From Branchinecta lynchi (taxonomy: Eukaryota > Arthropoda > Branchiopoda > Anostraca > Branchinectidae): 64,000 bases of DNA. The stretch covers positions 4,712,001-4,776,000 of the forward strand of contig JAKZAP010000005.1 of the NCBI GenBank assembly GCA_023053575.1, read 5' to 3'. Below are positions 1 through 8,551 of the stretch, piece by piece; the stretch's first letter is position 1, and each line of letters opens with the position of its first letter. A model generated the notes under the pieces. It was not told the DNA's origin. It saw only the letters and a list, made by a program, of their open reading frames with translations, and searched no databases. The translations under genes were made by a program, and so were the position numbers.

Positions 1-559
1 TGTTTCACAGTTAAATTGCTTCCATATAGATACCGCTCTTTTATAATCACTTTTGTCAATACCTTTCCCCGTCAACCTAGAATAAAAGCTTTCTATTGGT
101 GGTAACTTTGTACATTTCATTTTAACGAAACTGTCTACGAATTCATAGGGATATACCCCTTTTTTAATTATTTCTTTGAATTCTCGTCATTTTTGAAGCT
201 GTTAGATGTGAATTTGAAATTCTGTTTTAGATGATTACAAGGTACTTTGCAATCACATTTTGCTAAATTTGCTGATAGTTTGTCTAAAGATGAAGCCATA
301 AATCTAATTGAATCTATAAACCGCGTCTCATATTTTATTTTCGTATCCGCATTTGTAATACTTATTGATTTTGAGAATGTGATGAAACTTTCTGCACTTT
401 CAAAAATTCCGTTATCAGGTATCAATTCTCTAACAAATAAATGGGAGTCATATTTTGATAAATTATGCATTACTACAGGGATATGCCTAGGAATCCTGTA
501 TTTCATATTACATTCAGCATGAGCAAATCCCCTATCTTCTCCTGTCATGTGGTCGTGAT
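1..559 (-). repeat. Left arm of inverted polymerase duplication
   Basis: The reverse complement of this stretch matches 2601-3160 at roughly 95% identity, base 1 pairing with 3160. It differs by scattered substitutions and one missing base. The match is still running at the window edge, so the arm is probably longer. Confidence 0.9.
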
Positions 560-2499
560 CAAAGTGAGGATTTTCAGTAATTTCAGTTGTACAGATGTGA
601 CACGTCTTTTTAATTAGTTTATTCCATTTTTCGGTAATTTCTCCATTGGTATAAGTATGGTTTCTTTGTCTGCTTTCATATTTGTTCGCAATTTCTGTGG
701 ATACTTTTGTAACGGTTTTAACAAAATGTTCTGCAGCGTCTTCACCGAAATAGTCATAGTATTTGTTCTGGTTTGTATCAAAGGAACAGCATACCTGAAA
801 TCCCGTAAGCAAATGGTTTCTGTTTGGCCACTTTTATTGTTTTCTTTCCGTTTACCTGATTGTATTCTTCGTTATAAGACTCAAAGTCTGCTATTATGCA
901 ATAAGGTACTTTCATTTGTTTTGCAATATTTTTATATTGTATACTTGAACCTTCAGGAGGCATTATAATATCAGGATTTTCGCAATTATTTTTACTCTCA
1001 TGTTTTTCATATTGTTCTTCTTTTGTAAAATGCCTTCCGCAAAAAGTGCAGAGGTATGTCTTTTTTTGTCTTGTAGATATTTGAGGACCAACTAATCTGC
1101 TCAGATCCTTTACCAGTACATAATGATTATCGAAATACAATAAATTAATAACATGTTTAGCTGTTTTGCCATTGATTGTACTTTTTAGTATATGACTTCT
1201 GATAATTTTCTCTTTTTCAATTTGAAATAAACAAATCTTAATGTTGTATCTATTTTCAAATTTGTGTATATCTTTAGTATCCATTGGGAAGTTGGTAACC
1301 CCTTCGAAATCAAATTCGTTCTCATATTGTTTATATTTCGAAATTCTTTCCGGATGATCCTTAGCTGGATGTAGATTTGCTAAGATAGACCAAAGGAAAC
1401 ATTTCTGGTCGTTATTTTCAATATTCAAGCAAGCTCTTTTATTTTTTACGAAATCTGGCAGTATTTTAAACGTTCCTCCCATGTAAGATTCTATTCGTGT
1501 CATCCTATAATCAATTCCTTCATACCGACTAAATTGTAGCCCAGATCGAGGGGTATTACTTAAAGAACTAAGTCTCTTGTTATTATCATCCAAATGATTA
1601 TGAGTAAGAATGCTATTTTTATTTAAAATCCAAGAAGTACTGTTGTAATACACTACTACTTCTTCATCATTCTCCTGTCGATGGAAAATAACACGAGTTA
1701 CAAACTGAACTCTATACTGATAAAGTTCATTCATCCGCCGCTGTAAATCGGCGAAAGTAAAAGCAATAAGAGTATGTTCATCTCTTCCATTGCTTTCAAC
1801 TGATACGTTTACAGTGTACAAATTCTCATTTTCCCTAGAGATAGTAGGTTGTTCTTCTTCTTCAGTTCTAAATAAATGATCAGGAATTAATTTTTCTACT
1901 TGGATTTTTTTCTTATTTATGAAGAGAGTTGATAAACCAATTGGTTTCTGTCTACTGTTATCACGTCTTTCTGTTTGATCTCTTATGATATCTCTATTTT
2001 TCTGTACGGAATCTTTATGTTTGGTAATAATATTATTATAGTATTCTCCAACTCTTTTTAGTACTTCTTCTCGGTTTCCGCGAGTTGATAGGTTCTTGTT
2101 TTTCAGAAATTTCTTTAATTCGCTTGTCTCTTTTTCTTTGTTATCATTGTATTCTTGTTTTAGTTTTGTAATGGTGATATTATTTTCTTTTATCTCATCT
2201 TCCAGAATGGTTCGTAATCTCGGTTCTGGTTTGTAGTCGGATGGTCTGTTCTTATTATGAGTTCTTTCGTTTCTGCGTTCAATTTTAATTTTATCTTCAG
2301 CTATCAAAATATACTTATTACGATGGTTTATTATATTATTTGTTATTTCACGTTTCTTAGCTCCATTTGTTTTGATTTTATTAATTTTCGCATAAGTCCG
2401 CAGTTCATTATATGTGTATAGCGATAATCTTTGTATAACCGCTTTGTTGTTTGATATAACCTTTTTACAAAGCTGAAAAACCTCTGCAGTATTCATCAT
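1..2499 (-). pseudogene. Polinton DNA polymerase B, N-terminal part, broken
   Basis: Minus-strand copy of the protein-primed family B polymerase of Polintons; its C-terminal half lies beyond the left edge. It begins at 2499 in a TATTAAATG context. From the N terminus I see two SAP-like DNA-binding helices (about residues 28-59 and 125-154), an OTU-like cysteine-protease-type segment (C367 in KCFLW, H459 in NHYVLVKDLSRL), a C2H2 finger (about 483-506), and the ExoI motif IIADFES (D538, E540). After a frame break near 795-805 come a CHIC...HDH...CN zinc/endonuclease-VII-like block and the ExoII motif HNLSKYD. A second single-base break near 185 ends the frame. With two breaks it is a pseudogene or a very recent casualty. 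It is about 92% identical in protein to the plus-strand copy at 2601. The domain order matches known Polinton polymerases; polymerase motifs A-C are outside the window. Confidence 0.85.
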
Positions 2500-2600
2500 T
2501 TAATAGGGGAACATTTTTATTAATGAATTTCTCCCGTCTGAGTTTTCTCAGCCGTAAAGAAAAGCACTGGTTTCAGTATGCGTTTCACAGAGCAAGCGCT
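2500..2600. other. Spacer between the two head-to-head polymerase copies
   Basis: About 100 bp between the start codon of the minus-strand polymerase and the abrupt beginning of the plus-strand copy at 2601. The 10 bases next to 2499 are the TATTAAATG start context. The rest matches neither polymerase copy and codes for nothing I can recognise. The junction at 2600/2601 is sharp. Confidence 0.6.
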
Positions 2601-3160
2601 ATCACGACCACATGACAGGAGAAGATAGAGGTTTTGCTCATGCTGAATGTAATATGAAATACAGGATTCCCAAGCATATCCCTGTAGTAATGCATAATTT
2701 ATCTAAATATGATTCCCATCTGTTTGTTAGAGAATTGATACCTGATAACGGAATTTTTGAAAGTGCAGTAAATTTCATCTCATTCTCGAAATCAATAAGT
2801 ATTACAAAAGAGGATACGACAATAAAATATGAGATGCGGTTTATAGATTCAATTAGATTTATGGCTTCATCTTTAGACAAACTATCAGCAAATTTAGCAA
2901 AATGTGATTGCAAAGTACCTTGTAATCATCTAAGACAGAATTTCAAATTCACATCTAACAGCTTCAAAAATGACGATGAATTCAAAGAAATAATTAAAAA
3001 AGGGGTATATCCCTATGAATTCGTAGACAGTTTCGATAAAATGAAATGTACAAAGTTACCACCAATAGAAAGCTTTTATTCTAGGTTGACGGGGAAAGGT
3101 ATTGACAAAAGTGATTATAAAAGAGCGGTATCTATATGGAAGCAATTTACCTGTGAAACA
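2601..3160 (+). repeat. Right arm of inverted polymerase duplication
   Basis: Partner of the arm at 1-559. Together with the intervening 2 kb it forms a large imperfect palindrome. The arm begins exactly at the truncated end of the plus-strand polymerase. Confidence 0.9.
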
Positions 3161-4737
3161 TTACTTGGTTATACCAAATTATATCTAAAAAGTGATGTTT
3201 TAATATTGTCGGATGTTGTAGAGAATTTCAGGAACGTTTGTATACGGAATTATGATTTGGATCCACTTCATTACTTCTCAGCTCCTGGGTTGACATGGGA
3301 TTCTTTCTTAAAGCATTCAAAAGTAAAACTACCGCTATTCTCGAAGGAAGACATGTATACCTTTATAGAAAAAGGAATAAGAGGTGGTGTATCCCAATGT
3401 ATAAAAAGATACGCAAAAGCAAATAATAAATATACAAGTGATTATAATAAGCATAAACCATCTAATTATTTAATGTATTTAGACGCTAATAATTTATATG
3501 GGTGGGCGATGTCGCAGAATTTACCAGCGAATAATTTCCAATTCATTTCCATACCGGATGATTTGAAAGAAAGGAATGAATACGAATCAATCGAGTATTA
3601 CAACCATCTAAAAACTCATATCAAGTCGGTGATTACGATTAAGTCGGTGAGACAAGATGTAGGTGTTATATATGAGGTAGATTTAGAATATCCAAAAGAA
3701 CTACACGAATTACACAAGGATTTACCATTAGCACCCGAACACTTTAACGGTAAGCTATGTACCACAGTATTAGATAAAACCAACTATGTAGTTCACCACA
3801 GGAACCTAGAATTTTATTTACAAAAAGGCTTGATATTGAAAAGAGTACACAGAATACTAGGATTCACTGAAAGTGCTTACTTAAAAGGATATATAGACCA
3901 CAACACAGCACTTAGAACTAAGGGTACAAATGACTTTGAAAAGGACTTCTTTAAATTGATGAATAATGCTTGCTTTGGAAAAACCATGGAAAACGTAAGG
4001 AAGCGAGCGGATATGGAAATAATAACGGATGATACAACAAGAGAAAAAATAATAAAGAAACCCAACTTTAAATCTGAAATAATATTCAGTGAAAACTTTT
4101 CAGTAGCAAGAATGTCAAAGGAAAAGATAAAATTAGACAAACCAATGTATATCGGCTTTGCTGTATTGGAACTATCCAAGTTATTGATGTATGAATTCCA
4201 TTATGATTATATGAAGCCTAAATATGGAGATAAAATTGATTTGTGTTATATGGACACTGATTCTTTCATATATGATATTAGAACTGAAGATTTTTATCAA
4301 GATATCAAACAGGATTTGAATGAGAGGTTCGATACATCTGATTATGCGAAAGATAATCCATATGGGTTCCTAGTGTAAATAAGAAAGTGATAGGAATGAT
4401 GAAAGATGAATTAGGTGGACAGGTTATGACAGAGTTTGTTGGATTACGATCAAAAGTATATGCTTATTTAAAGGACAACCAAGACCCTTCAAAAGCTAGC
4501 AAAAAACTGAAAGGAATAAAAACCAATATAGTTAAAGATAAAATTACGATTCAAAACTATAAGGATGTACTGTTTGGTAAATCGGAAAACCTTTCTATAA
4601 CCCAGTATAACTTAAGATCACACAAGCACAATATGTTTCTAGAAGAACAGAATAAAAAAGCGTTAGATTCAAAGGATGATAAAAGGATAGTAACAAGCGA
4701 TAAAATACACACTTTACCTTTAGGTTATAAGCATTAA
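2601..4737 (+). pseudogene. Polinton DNA polymerase B, C-terminal two thirds, truncated and frameshifted
   Basis: Protein-primed family B DNA polymerase (pPolB), which would replicate the element. Homology starts abruptly at 2601 inside the zinc/endonuclease-VII-like block, so the ATG at 2612 is internal and not a real start. Counting from 2612: ExoII HNLSKYD (residues 28-34), ExoIII YLKSD (191-195), palm motif A YLDANNLYGWAM (D291), motif B KLMNNACFGKTMENV (about 448-462), motif C YMDTDS (546-551). All catalytic residues are present. The frame stops at 4378 but continues in the -1 frame from about 4366 to the TAA at 4735-4737, which fits a one-base deletion just after an NPYG motif. The loss of the N terminus (SAP, OTU-like, finger, ExoI) plus the frame break make it inactive as it stands. 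Confidence 0.9.
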
Positions 4738-5065
4738 ATTCAAGTACCTACTTAAAAAATCAAGTACCTACTTAAAAACTTCAAGTACCTACTTCAAAAC
4801 TTCAAGTACCTACTTCAAAACTTCAAGTACCTACTTAAAAAATTCAAGTCCCTACTTAAAAAATTCAAGTACCTACTTAAAAAATTCAAGTACCTACTTA
4901 AAAAATTCAAGTACCTACTTAAAAAATTCAAGTACCTACTTAAAAAATTCAAGTACCTACTTAAAAAATCAAGTACCTACTTCAAAACTTCAAGTACCTA
5001 CTTAACAACTTCAAGTACCTACTTAATAAATCCAAGTATATACTTAAAATACTCAAGTAAATCTT
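4738..5065. repeat. Tandem array of about 16 units of 20-21 bp with a short palindrome in each
   Basis: Between the polymerase stop codon and the ATPase gene the sequence TTCAAGTACCTACTTAAAAA is repeated about 16 times, with small variants (AAAAA/CAAAA/TAATA linkers). Units degrade toward 5060. Each unit holds AAGTA-CC-TACTT, a 5-bp stem with a 2-base spacer. Stop codons recur in every frame, so it is not coding. Its place between the replication gene and the virion genes suggests a control or origin function, which is inference. It has no variable spacers, so it is not a CRISPR-type array. Confidence 0.95.
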
Positions 5066-5090
5066 ATAATGAAAAATTCTTCCTAAATAA

Positions 5091-5768
5091 ATGAATGAAA
5101 AGGCTCCAATCAAAGTCTATGACTTTAGTGAAAAGAACACTTATCAGAATAAGCACGACCTTGCACCTCAGTGGCCATTTAGACTCTTAATTTGTGGTAG
5201 TTCTGGAACAGGGAAAACTAACCTTCTTTTGAATTTAATTTATGAATATCTTTGTTTCAGCCGAATATACTTGTATGCAAAAGATCTTGAAGAAGATAAA
5301 TACCAAGACCTTATAACCAATTTGACCACTTTGGAGTCACAATGCAAATCGAAAGTCTTAACAATAAGTAACAATCTTGATGATATTGTCGATGTTGACG
5401 ACTTAGACCCTGAGTACCAAAACTTGATTATCTTTGACGATTTTGTCACTGAAAAAGACCAGAAGAAAATAGAAGATTTATTCATAAGAGGAAGAAAGAA
5501 AAATGCCTCAATTATTTACTTGTCTCAAAGCTATCATAAAACGCCAAAGGTGGTAAGGCTCCAGTGCAATTATTTTGCATTCTTTCAGTGTTCTAATCCA
5601 AAAGAAGTAAAATTAATAAGACAAAGCCATGTATCCAGTATAGACAATGAAAAATTTCTCAAACAATTCGAGACTGCAACCAAGGGCTACGGTTTTTTCT
5701 TCATAGATTTAAAAACAAAAGATAAAACCCTGAAGTACAGGAAAAACTTTGAAAAATTTACCGGATAA
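5091..5768 (+). CDS. Polinton genome-packaging ATPase (FtsK/HerA, A32-like)
   Basis: 225 aa, intact. Motor ATPase that would pump the genome into the capsid. Walker A is ICGSSGTGKT at about residues 34-43. Walker B is LIIFDDF at about 112-118, with the acidic pair DD. An SQSYHKTP stretch near 145 fits the sensor region of A32-like ATPases. The length is usual for Polinton ATPases. The start follows CCTAAATAAATG immediately after the palindromic repeat array. A second ATG lies four bases downstream in another frame. The next gene begins 16 bp after the stop, in the same direction, within the compact virion gene block. Confidence 0.92.
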   Translation: MNEKAPIKVYDFSEKNTYQNKHDLAPQWPFRLLICGSSGTGKTNLLLNLIYEYLCFSRIYLYAKDLEEDKYQDLITNLTTLESQCKSKVLTISNNLDDIVDVDDLDPEYQNLIIFDDFVTEKDQKKIEDLFIRGRKKNASIIYLSQSYHKTPKVVRLQCNYFAFFQCSNPKEVKLIRQSHVSSIDNEKFLKQFETATKGYGFFFIDLKTKDKTLKYRKNFEKFTG

Positions 5769-5784
5769 TTTATTTCTATAATAA

Positions 5785-6399
5785 ATGAATAAATTTGGTA
5801 GTGTTGGAAAAAAGGTTAGTAACGAATCGAAAGTTACTGACGAAAATGGTAACATTAACCTACATGATAGACGAATTATAAATTTAGGTGATGCCAAGGC
5901 AGACAAGGATGCTATTAGCTTAAGATCTATGACTGTGATTATGAATCAATTTAAAGAAGAAATTACCGCACAACAAGTGGGGGCAAATCAGTATTTTAGC
6001 GAAGATATCAACAGATTAACTGCGGTACATGATTCTCCTGATAATTTATTGGTAAGGATTAAAGATAAAGGGTTATTTGTAAAAGAAATAGTTCGAGTTA
6101 ATGATAAAGAGATTAACGCTGAAAACAAGTTGATAACAAATGTTCAAAACCCTAGAAACAAAAATGATGCTGTTAATTTAGCAACGTTAACTACGAATCT
6201 TTTAGATTATGACAAAAAGCTTCTTGGGCAACACACCCATAACGGTATAATTGAAGGAAAGATTGCTGGTCAAAAAGCTCGTATCGATAATATTGAAAGA
6301 GCAGTAGTAAATATTTTAAAAAGGCTTCTAGAGCTAGAGCTAAAACCTGTTGACAAACCATTCGTTACCAGAATAGAAAAAATGATGGCTGGTAAATAA
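5785..6399 (+). CDS. Fibre-like protein with phage tail-fibre type repeats
   Basis: 204 aa, intact. Two related motifs, GNINLHDRRIINLGDAKADKDA (about residues 22-43, of which NINL and RIINL...DA are the key parts) and NKLITNVQNPRNKNDAVNLA (about 113-132), match the N-x-I-x-N-L-x-P-x-x-x-x-D-A pattern that marks trimeric tail-fibre and spike proteins of phages. An HTHNG motif (about 150-154) is followed by a heptad-rich segment to about 190, probably a trimeric coiled coil. A host-attachment fibre or spike is therefore likely, by analogy with adenovirus fibre position and phage fibre sequence. No homologue can be named with certainty. It lies between ATPase and pX with 16-30 bp gaps. Confidence 0.6.
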   Translation: MNKFGSVGKKVSNESKVTDENGNINLHDRRIINLGDAKADKDAISLRSMTVIMNQFKEEITAQQVGANQYFSEDINRLTAVHDSPDNLLVRIKDKGLFVKEIVRVNDKEINAENKLITNVQNPRNKNDAVNLATLTTNLLDYDKKLLGQHTHNGIIEGKIAGQKARIDNIERAVVNILKRLLELELKPVDKPFVTRIEKMMAGK

Positions 6400-6429
6400 A
6401 TTTTATAAGATAAATTAATTCCCTAATAA

Positions 6430-7079
6430 ATGGTTGAAACAATGGAGTATACAGTTTATTTGTCAAAGCTTCAGAAAGGAAAGCTGAAGAAATGCTTTGG
6501 TGCTAAACAAAAATGTCAGATACGTGTTAGTCATAGTAGACAAAATGAACGAGAACCAGTTAAGTTACTTTTAAGTAAACGACAAATTGATACAATTGAA
6601 ACATGTAAAATGAATAATAAGGGCTGTGATATTGATGTATCATACAAACAGATGAAAGAAGCGATTCAAAAGGGTGGATTACTTCCATTTTTAATACCGC
6701 TAGCAATTACCCTTGGTAAGGCAGCTTTAACAAGTGGTGCTGCTGCTTTGGGTACATTCGCTGGTAAGAAAATTATGGATAAAATGACCAACACAGGTGG
6801 AGCGCTAAAACTTCCTGGAACACAAAAAGTTGTGGGTAATGGGTTACGTGGGAAGGAAACCGATGATGTCAACATAGGTGGAGCGCTTAAACTTCCTGGA
6901 ACACAAAAAGTTGTGGGTAATGGGGTACGTGGAAGGCCTAGGAAGAAAAAAAAGATGATGTCAACATAGGTGAAGCGCTTACACTTCCTGGAACGCAAAA
7001 AGTTGTTGGTCATGGGGTACGTGGGAGACCTAAGAAGCCAAAAAACGGGGATATCAAAAAAGAAGCAAAAGTAAAGTAG
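6430..7079 (+). CDS. pX-like core/minor virion protein with triple C-terminal repeat and internal frame break
   Basis: A basic N-terminal half of the type LSKRQIDTIETCKMNNKGCD is followed by a hydrophobic, glycine/alanine-rich segment (GGLLPFLIPLAITLGK, about residues 92-107, continuing to about 125). This is the layout of Polinton/adintovirus proteins compared with adenovirus pX (mu). The tail carries GGALKLPGTQKVVGNG twice; a third copy (GEALTLPGTQKVVGHG) lies in the -1 frame, up to a TAG at 7077-7079. The 0-frame ends at 6969 just after a run of A (6946-6953). Either a one-base deletion in the A run broke the gene, or ribosomes shift -1 at the heptamer A AAA AAG (6948-6954). Probably cleaved by the neighbouring protease, as in adenovirus (inference). 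Confidence 0.65.
6948..6954 (+). other. Slippery heptamer A AAA AAG inside the pX-like gene
   Basis: In the reading frame of the pX-like gene the codons are AAA AAA AAG, which fits X XXY YYZ. The -1 frame entered here encodes the third copy of the tail repeat. This is also exactly what a one-base loss in a homopolymer would look like. Confidence 0.4.
7040..7046 (+). other. Slippery heptamer A AAA AAC in the pX/protease overlap
   Basis: In the frame that encodes the third pX repeat the codons are CCA AAA AAC GGG. The protease frame is open from 7034 and lies at -1. A AAA AAC is a well-known retroviral -1 frameshift heptamer. There is no in-frame ATG between 7034 and 7103. Confidence 0.5.
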
Positions 7080-7102
7080 GACCTCTAACTAATTTTGATA
7101 TT

Positions 7103-7435
7103 ATGGATGCATTAGCGAGTATACCACAGTTTCGAGGTGTTTTCTCTTTAGATACGCTACCCAAACATATAAACGATTCGGAATGTGGTGTAATCAACTA
7201 TGACAAACGTGGAATGCCTGGAACACATTGGGTTGCCTATTGTAATCTACCTGAATCCCCCTATGTCGAATTTTTTGATTCTTTCGGTATTCCTCCAGGA
7301 AAAGAAATAGTTAAATATCTAAAAACTTCAAAGAAAAAAATAGCTTATGAAAATCTTGCTGTTCAAAATATAGATGAATTAAACTGTGGTTTTCACTGCA
7401 TTTCCTACATCCAGCGGAAAATGAAGAGTTGGTAG
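7103..7435 (+). CDS. Adenain-like cysteine protease (C5 family), Polinton PRO
   Basis: 110 aa from the first ATG; the frame is open from 7034. Maturation protease of the virion. Catalytic His is in GTHWVAYCN (about residue 38), the acidic residue in VEFFDSFG (about 52-59) and the Cys in NCGFHC (about 93-98), the order seen in adenovirus-type proteases. Polinton proteases usually have a conserved GPLTNFD stretch near their N terminus. That stretch is present here at 7079-7099, upstream of the only ATG, so translation probably begins earlier, through pX or at a non-AUG codon. It lacks the start motif used by the neighbours. It ends about 10 residues after the Cys, shorter than usual; an alternative frame stays open past the stop, so a small C-terminal break is possible. 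Confidence 0.8.
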   Translation: MDALASIPQFRGVFSLDTLPKHINDSECGVINYDKRGMPGTHWVAYCNLPESPYVEFFDSFGIPPGKEIVKYLKTSKKKIAYENLAVQNIDELNCGFHCISYIQRKMKSW

Positions 7436-7466
7436 CTTTTCGTTTAAGAAAATTGTTTTCTAATAA

Positions 7467-7634
7467 ATGGAGATTTATTGTATGAAATGTAAAAAGAGCA
7501 CTGACACTGAATCAATGTTTAAGGCAGTGTCACAGAAAAACAATGTTCCAATGCTGAAAGGGAATTGTGTTATTTGCGGATCGAGGAAAAATCGCTTTTT
7601 AAAAAAAACCTCAACGCAGAAACAGATATTTTAA
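7467..7634 (+). CDS. Small zinc-ribbon protein (DUF5679-like)
   Basis: 55 aa, short. It starts at a perfect CTAATAAATG. Two CxxC knuckles, YCMKCKK (residues 4-10) and NCVICGS (33-39), are spaced as in the small MEAYCVKC...GTCPVCG zinc ribbons found in many Polintons and large DNA viruses. It probably binds nucleic acid or protein; its role is unknown. Its last 70 bases overlap the integrase frame, which is -1 to it. The TAA is at 7632-7634. A T TTA AAA heptamer followed by more A lies inside the overlap, so some ribosomes might read on into the integrase. Confidence 0.75.
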   Translation: MEIYCMKCKKSTDTESMFKAVSQKNNVPMLKGNCVICGSRKNRFLKKTSTQKQIF

Positions 7635-8535
7635 AGACGTATTATTCTAATTATTCAGGTGTGGATGATATTTACAGAAAATTAAAAGAAAATGGTGTTA
7701 AGGTTTCCAAGGATAAAATAAAAAATGTGTTGCAAAATGAGAATGGGTATACGTTACACAAACCTTCCTATCATAACTTTGAAAGGAGGCGAGTGTATGT
7801 TCACTATGTTGATGAGCAATGGCAAGCTGTTTTAGTTGACATGCAGAAATATAAAAAAGAAAATAATAAAACAAATTACATTTTAACTGTTATTGATTGC
7901 TTTAGTAAATATGCTTGGTGTATCCCTCTGAAAGACAAAACGGGTGCTGAAATAATAAAAGCATTCAGTGTTATATTTAAAGAAAGAATTCCTAAGAAAC
8001 TACAAACTGATAAAGGTAAGGAATTTGTTATGAGAAATGTTCAATCTTTTTTGAAAAATAACGGCATACACTGGTTTGCATCTGAAAGCGAATTGAAAGC
8101 GCAAATTGTAGACGATTCAACAGAACGCTAAAAGAAAAGTTATGGAAATATTTCACTCACAATAACACTACTAATTGGATTGATGTTTTACCTTTATTTG
8201 CGAGTAATTATAATAACTCGTACCACCGTTCAATACAAATGAAACCAGTTGATGCTAGTAAAAAGGTTAATCAGAAAAAGGTTTTTAGTGCTCTGTTTCC
8301 TCCAGTAGATGACTACAAAATCACAGGAAACGTCAAAGTAGGGGATTTAGTCAGAATTAAAAAAGAAAAAAGTATTTTCGATAAAGGATATTTACCTAAT
8401 TATACGGATGAAGTATTTCAGATAGCAACCATCAGACCTACCATTCCCATTACTTATGAAATATCTGACAAAAGTGGGGAATTAATTCAAGGAGGGTTTT
8501 ATGAAAAAGAACTTTCAAAATTTATTATGAAATAA
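7523..8535 (+). pseudogene. Polinton retroviral-type integrase, frame broken at the catalytic Glu
   Basis: DDE integrase that would insert the element with a 6-bp duplication. Part one (open 7523-8131) holds the N-terminal helical region (YYSNYSGVDDIYRKLKENGV), the first Asp in LVDMQKY and the second Asp in LQTDKGKEF. The frame then ends after SELKAQIV. The -1 frame resumes at about 8113 and runs to 8535, with NWIDVLP, YNNSYHRS and the SH3/chromo-like C-terminal domain VGDLVRIKKEKSIFDKGYLP. The missing base falls in the codon expected to encode the third catalytic residue, so the copy is dead. No ATG occurs in frame before 7841, which lies within the catalytic core, and the gene lacks the CTAATAAATG start. 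Confidence 0.88.
7598..7604 (+). other. Slippery heptamer T TTA AAA in the zinc-ribbon/integrase overlap
   Basis: In the zinc-ribbon frame the codons are TTT TTA AAA AAA ACC. Both T TTA AAA and the following A AAA AAA fit the -1 slippery pattern. The integrase frame is exactly -1 and has no ATG of its own before 7841. Confidence 0.5.
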
Positions 8536-8551
8536 AATTAGTTGTATATAA

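Noticed and set aside
4738..5065. CRISPR-like array
   Set aside because: Units are directly adjacent with no unique spacers, and the host is an animal.
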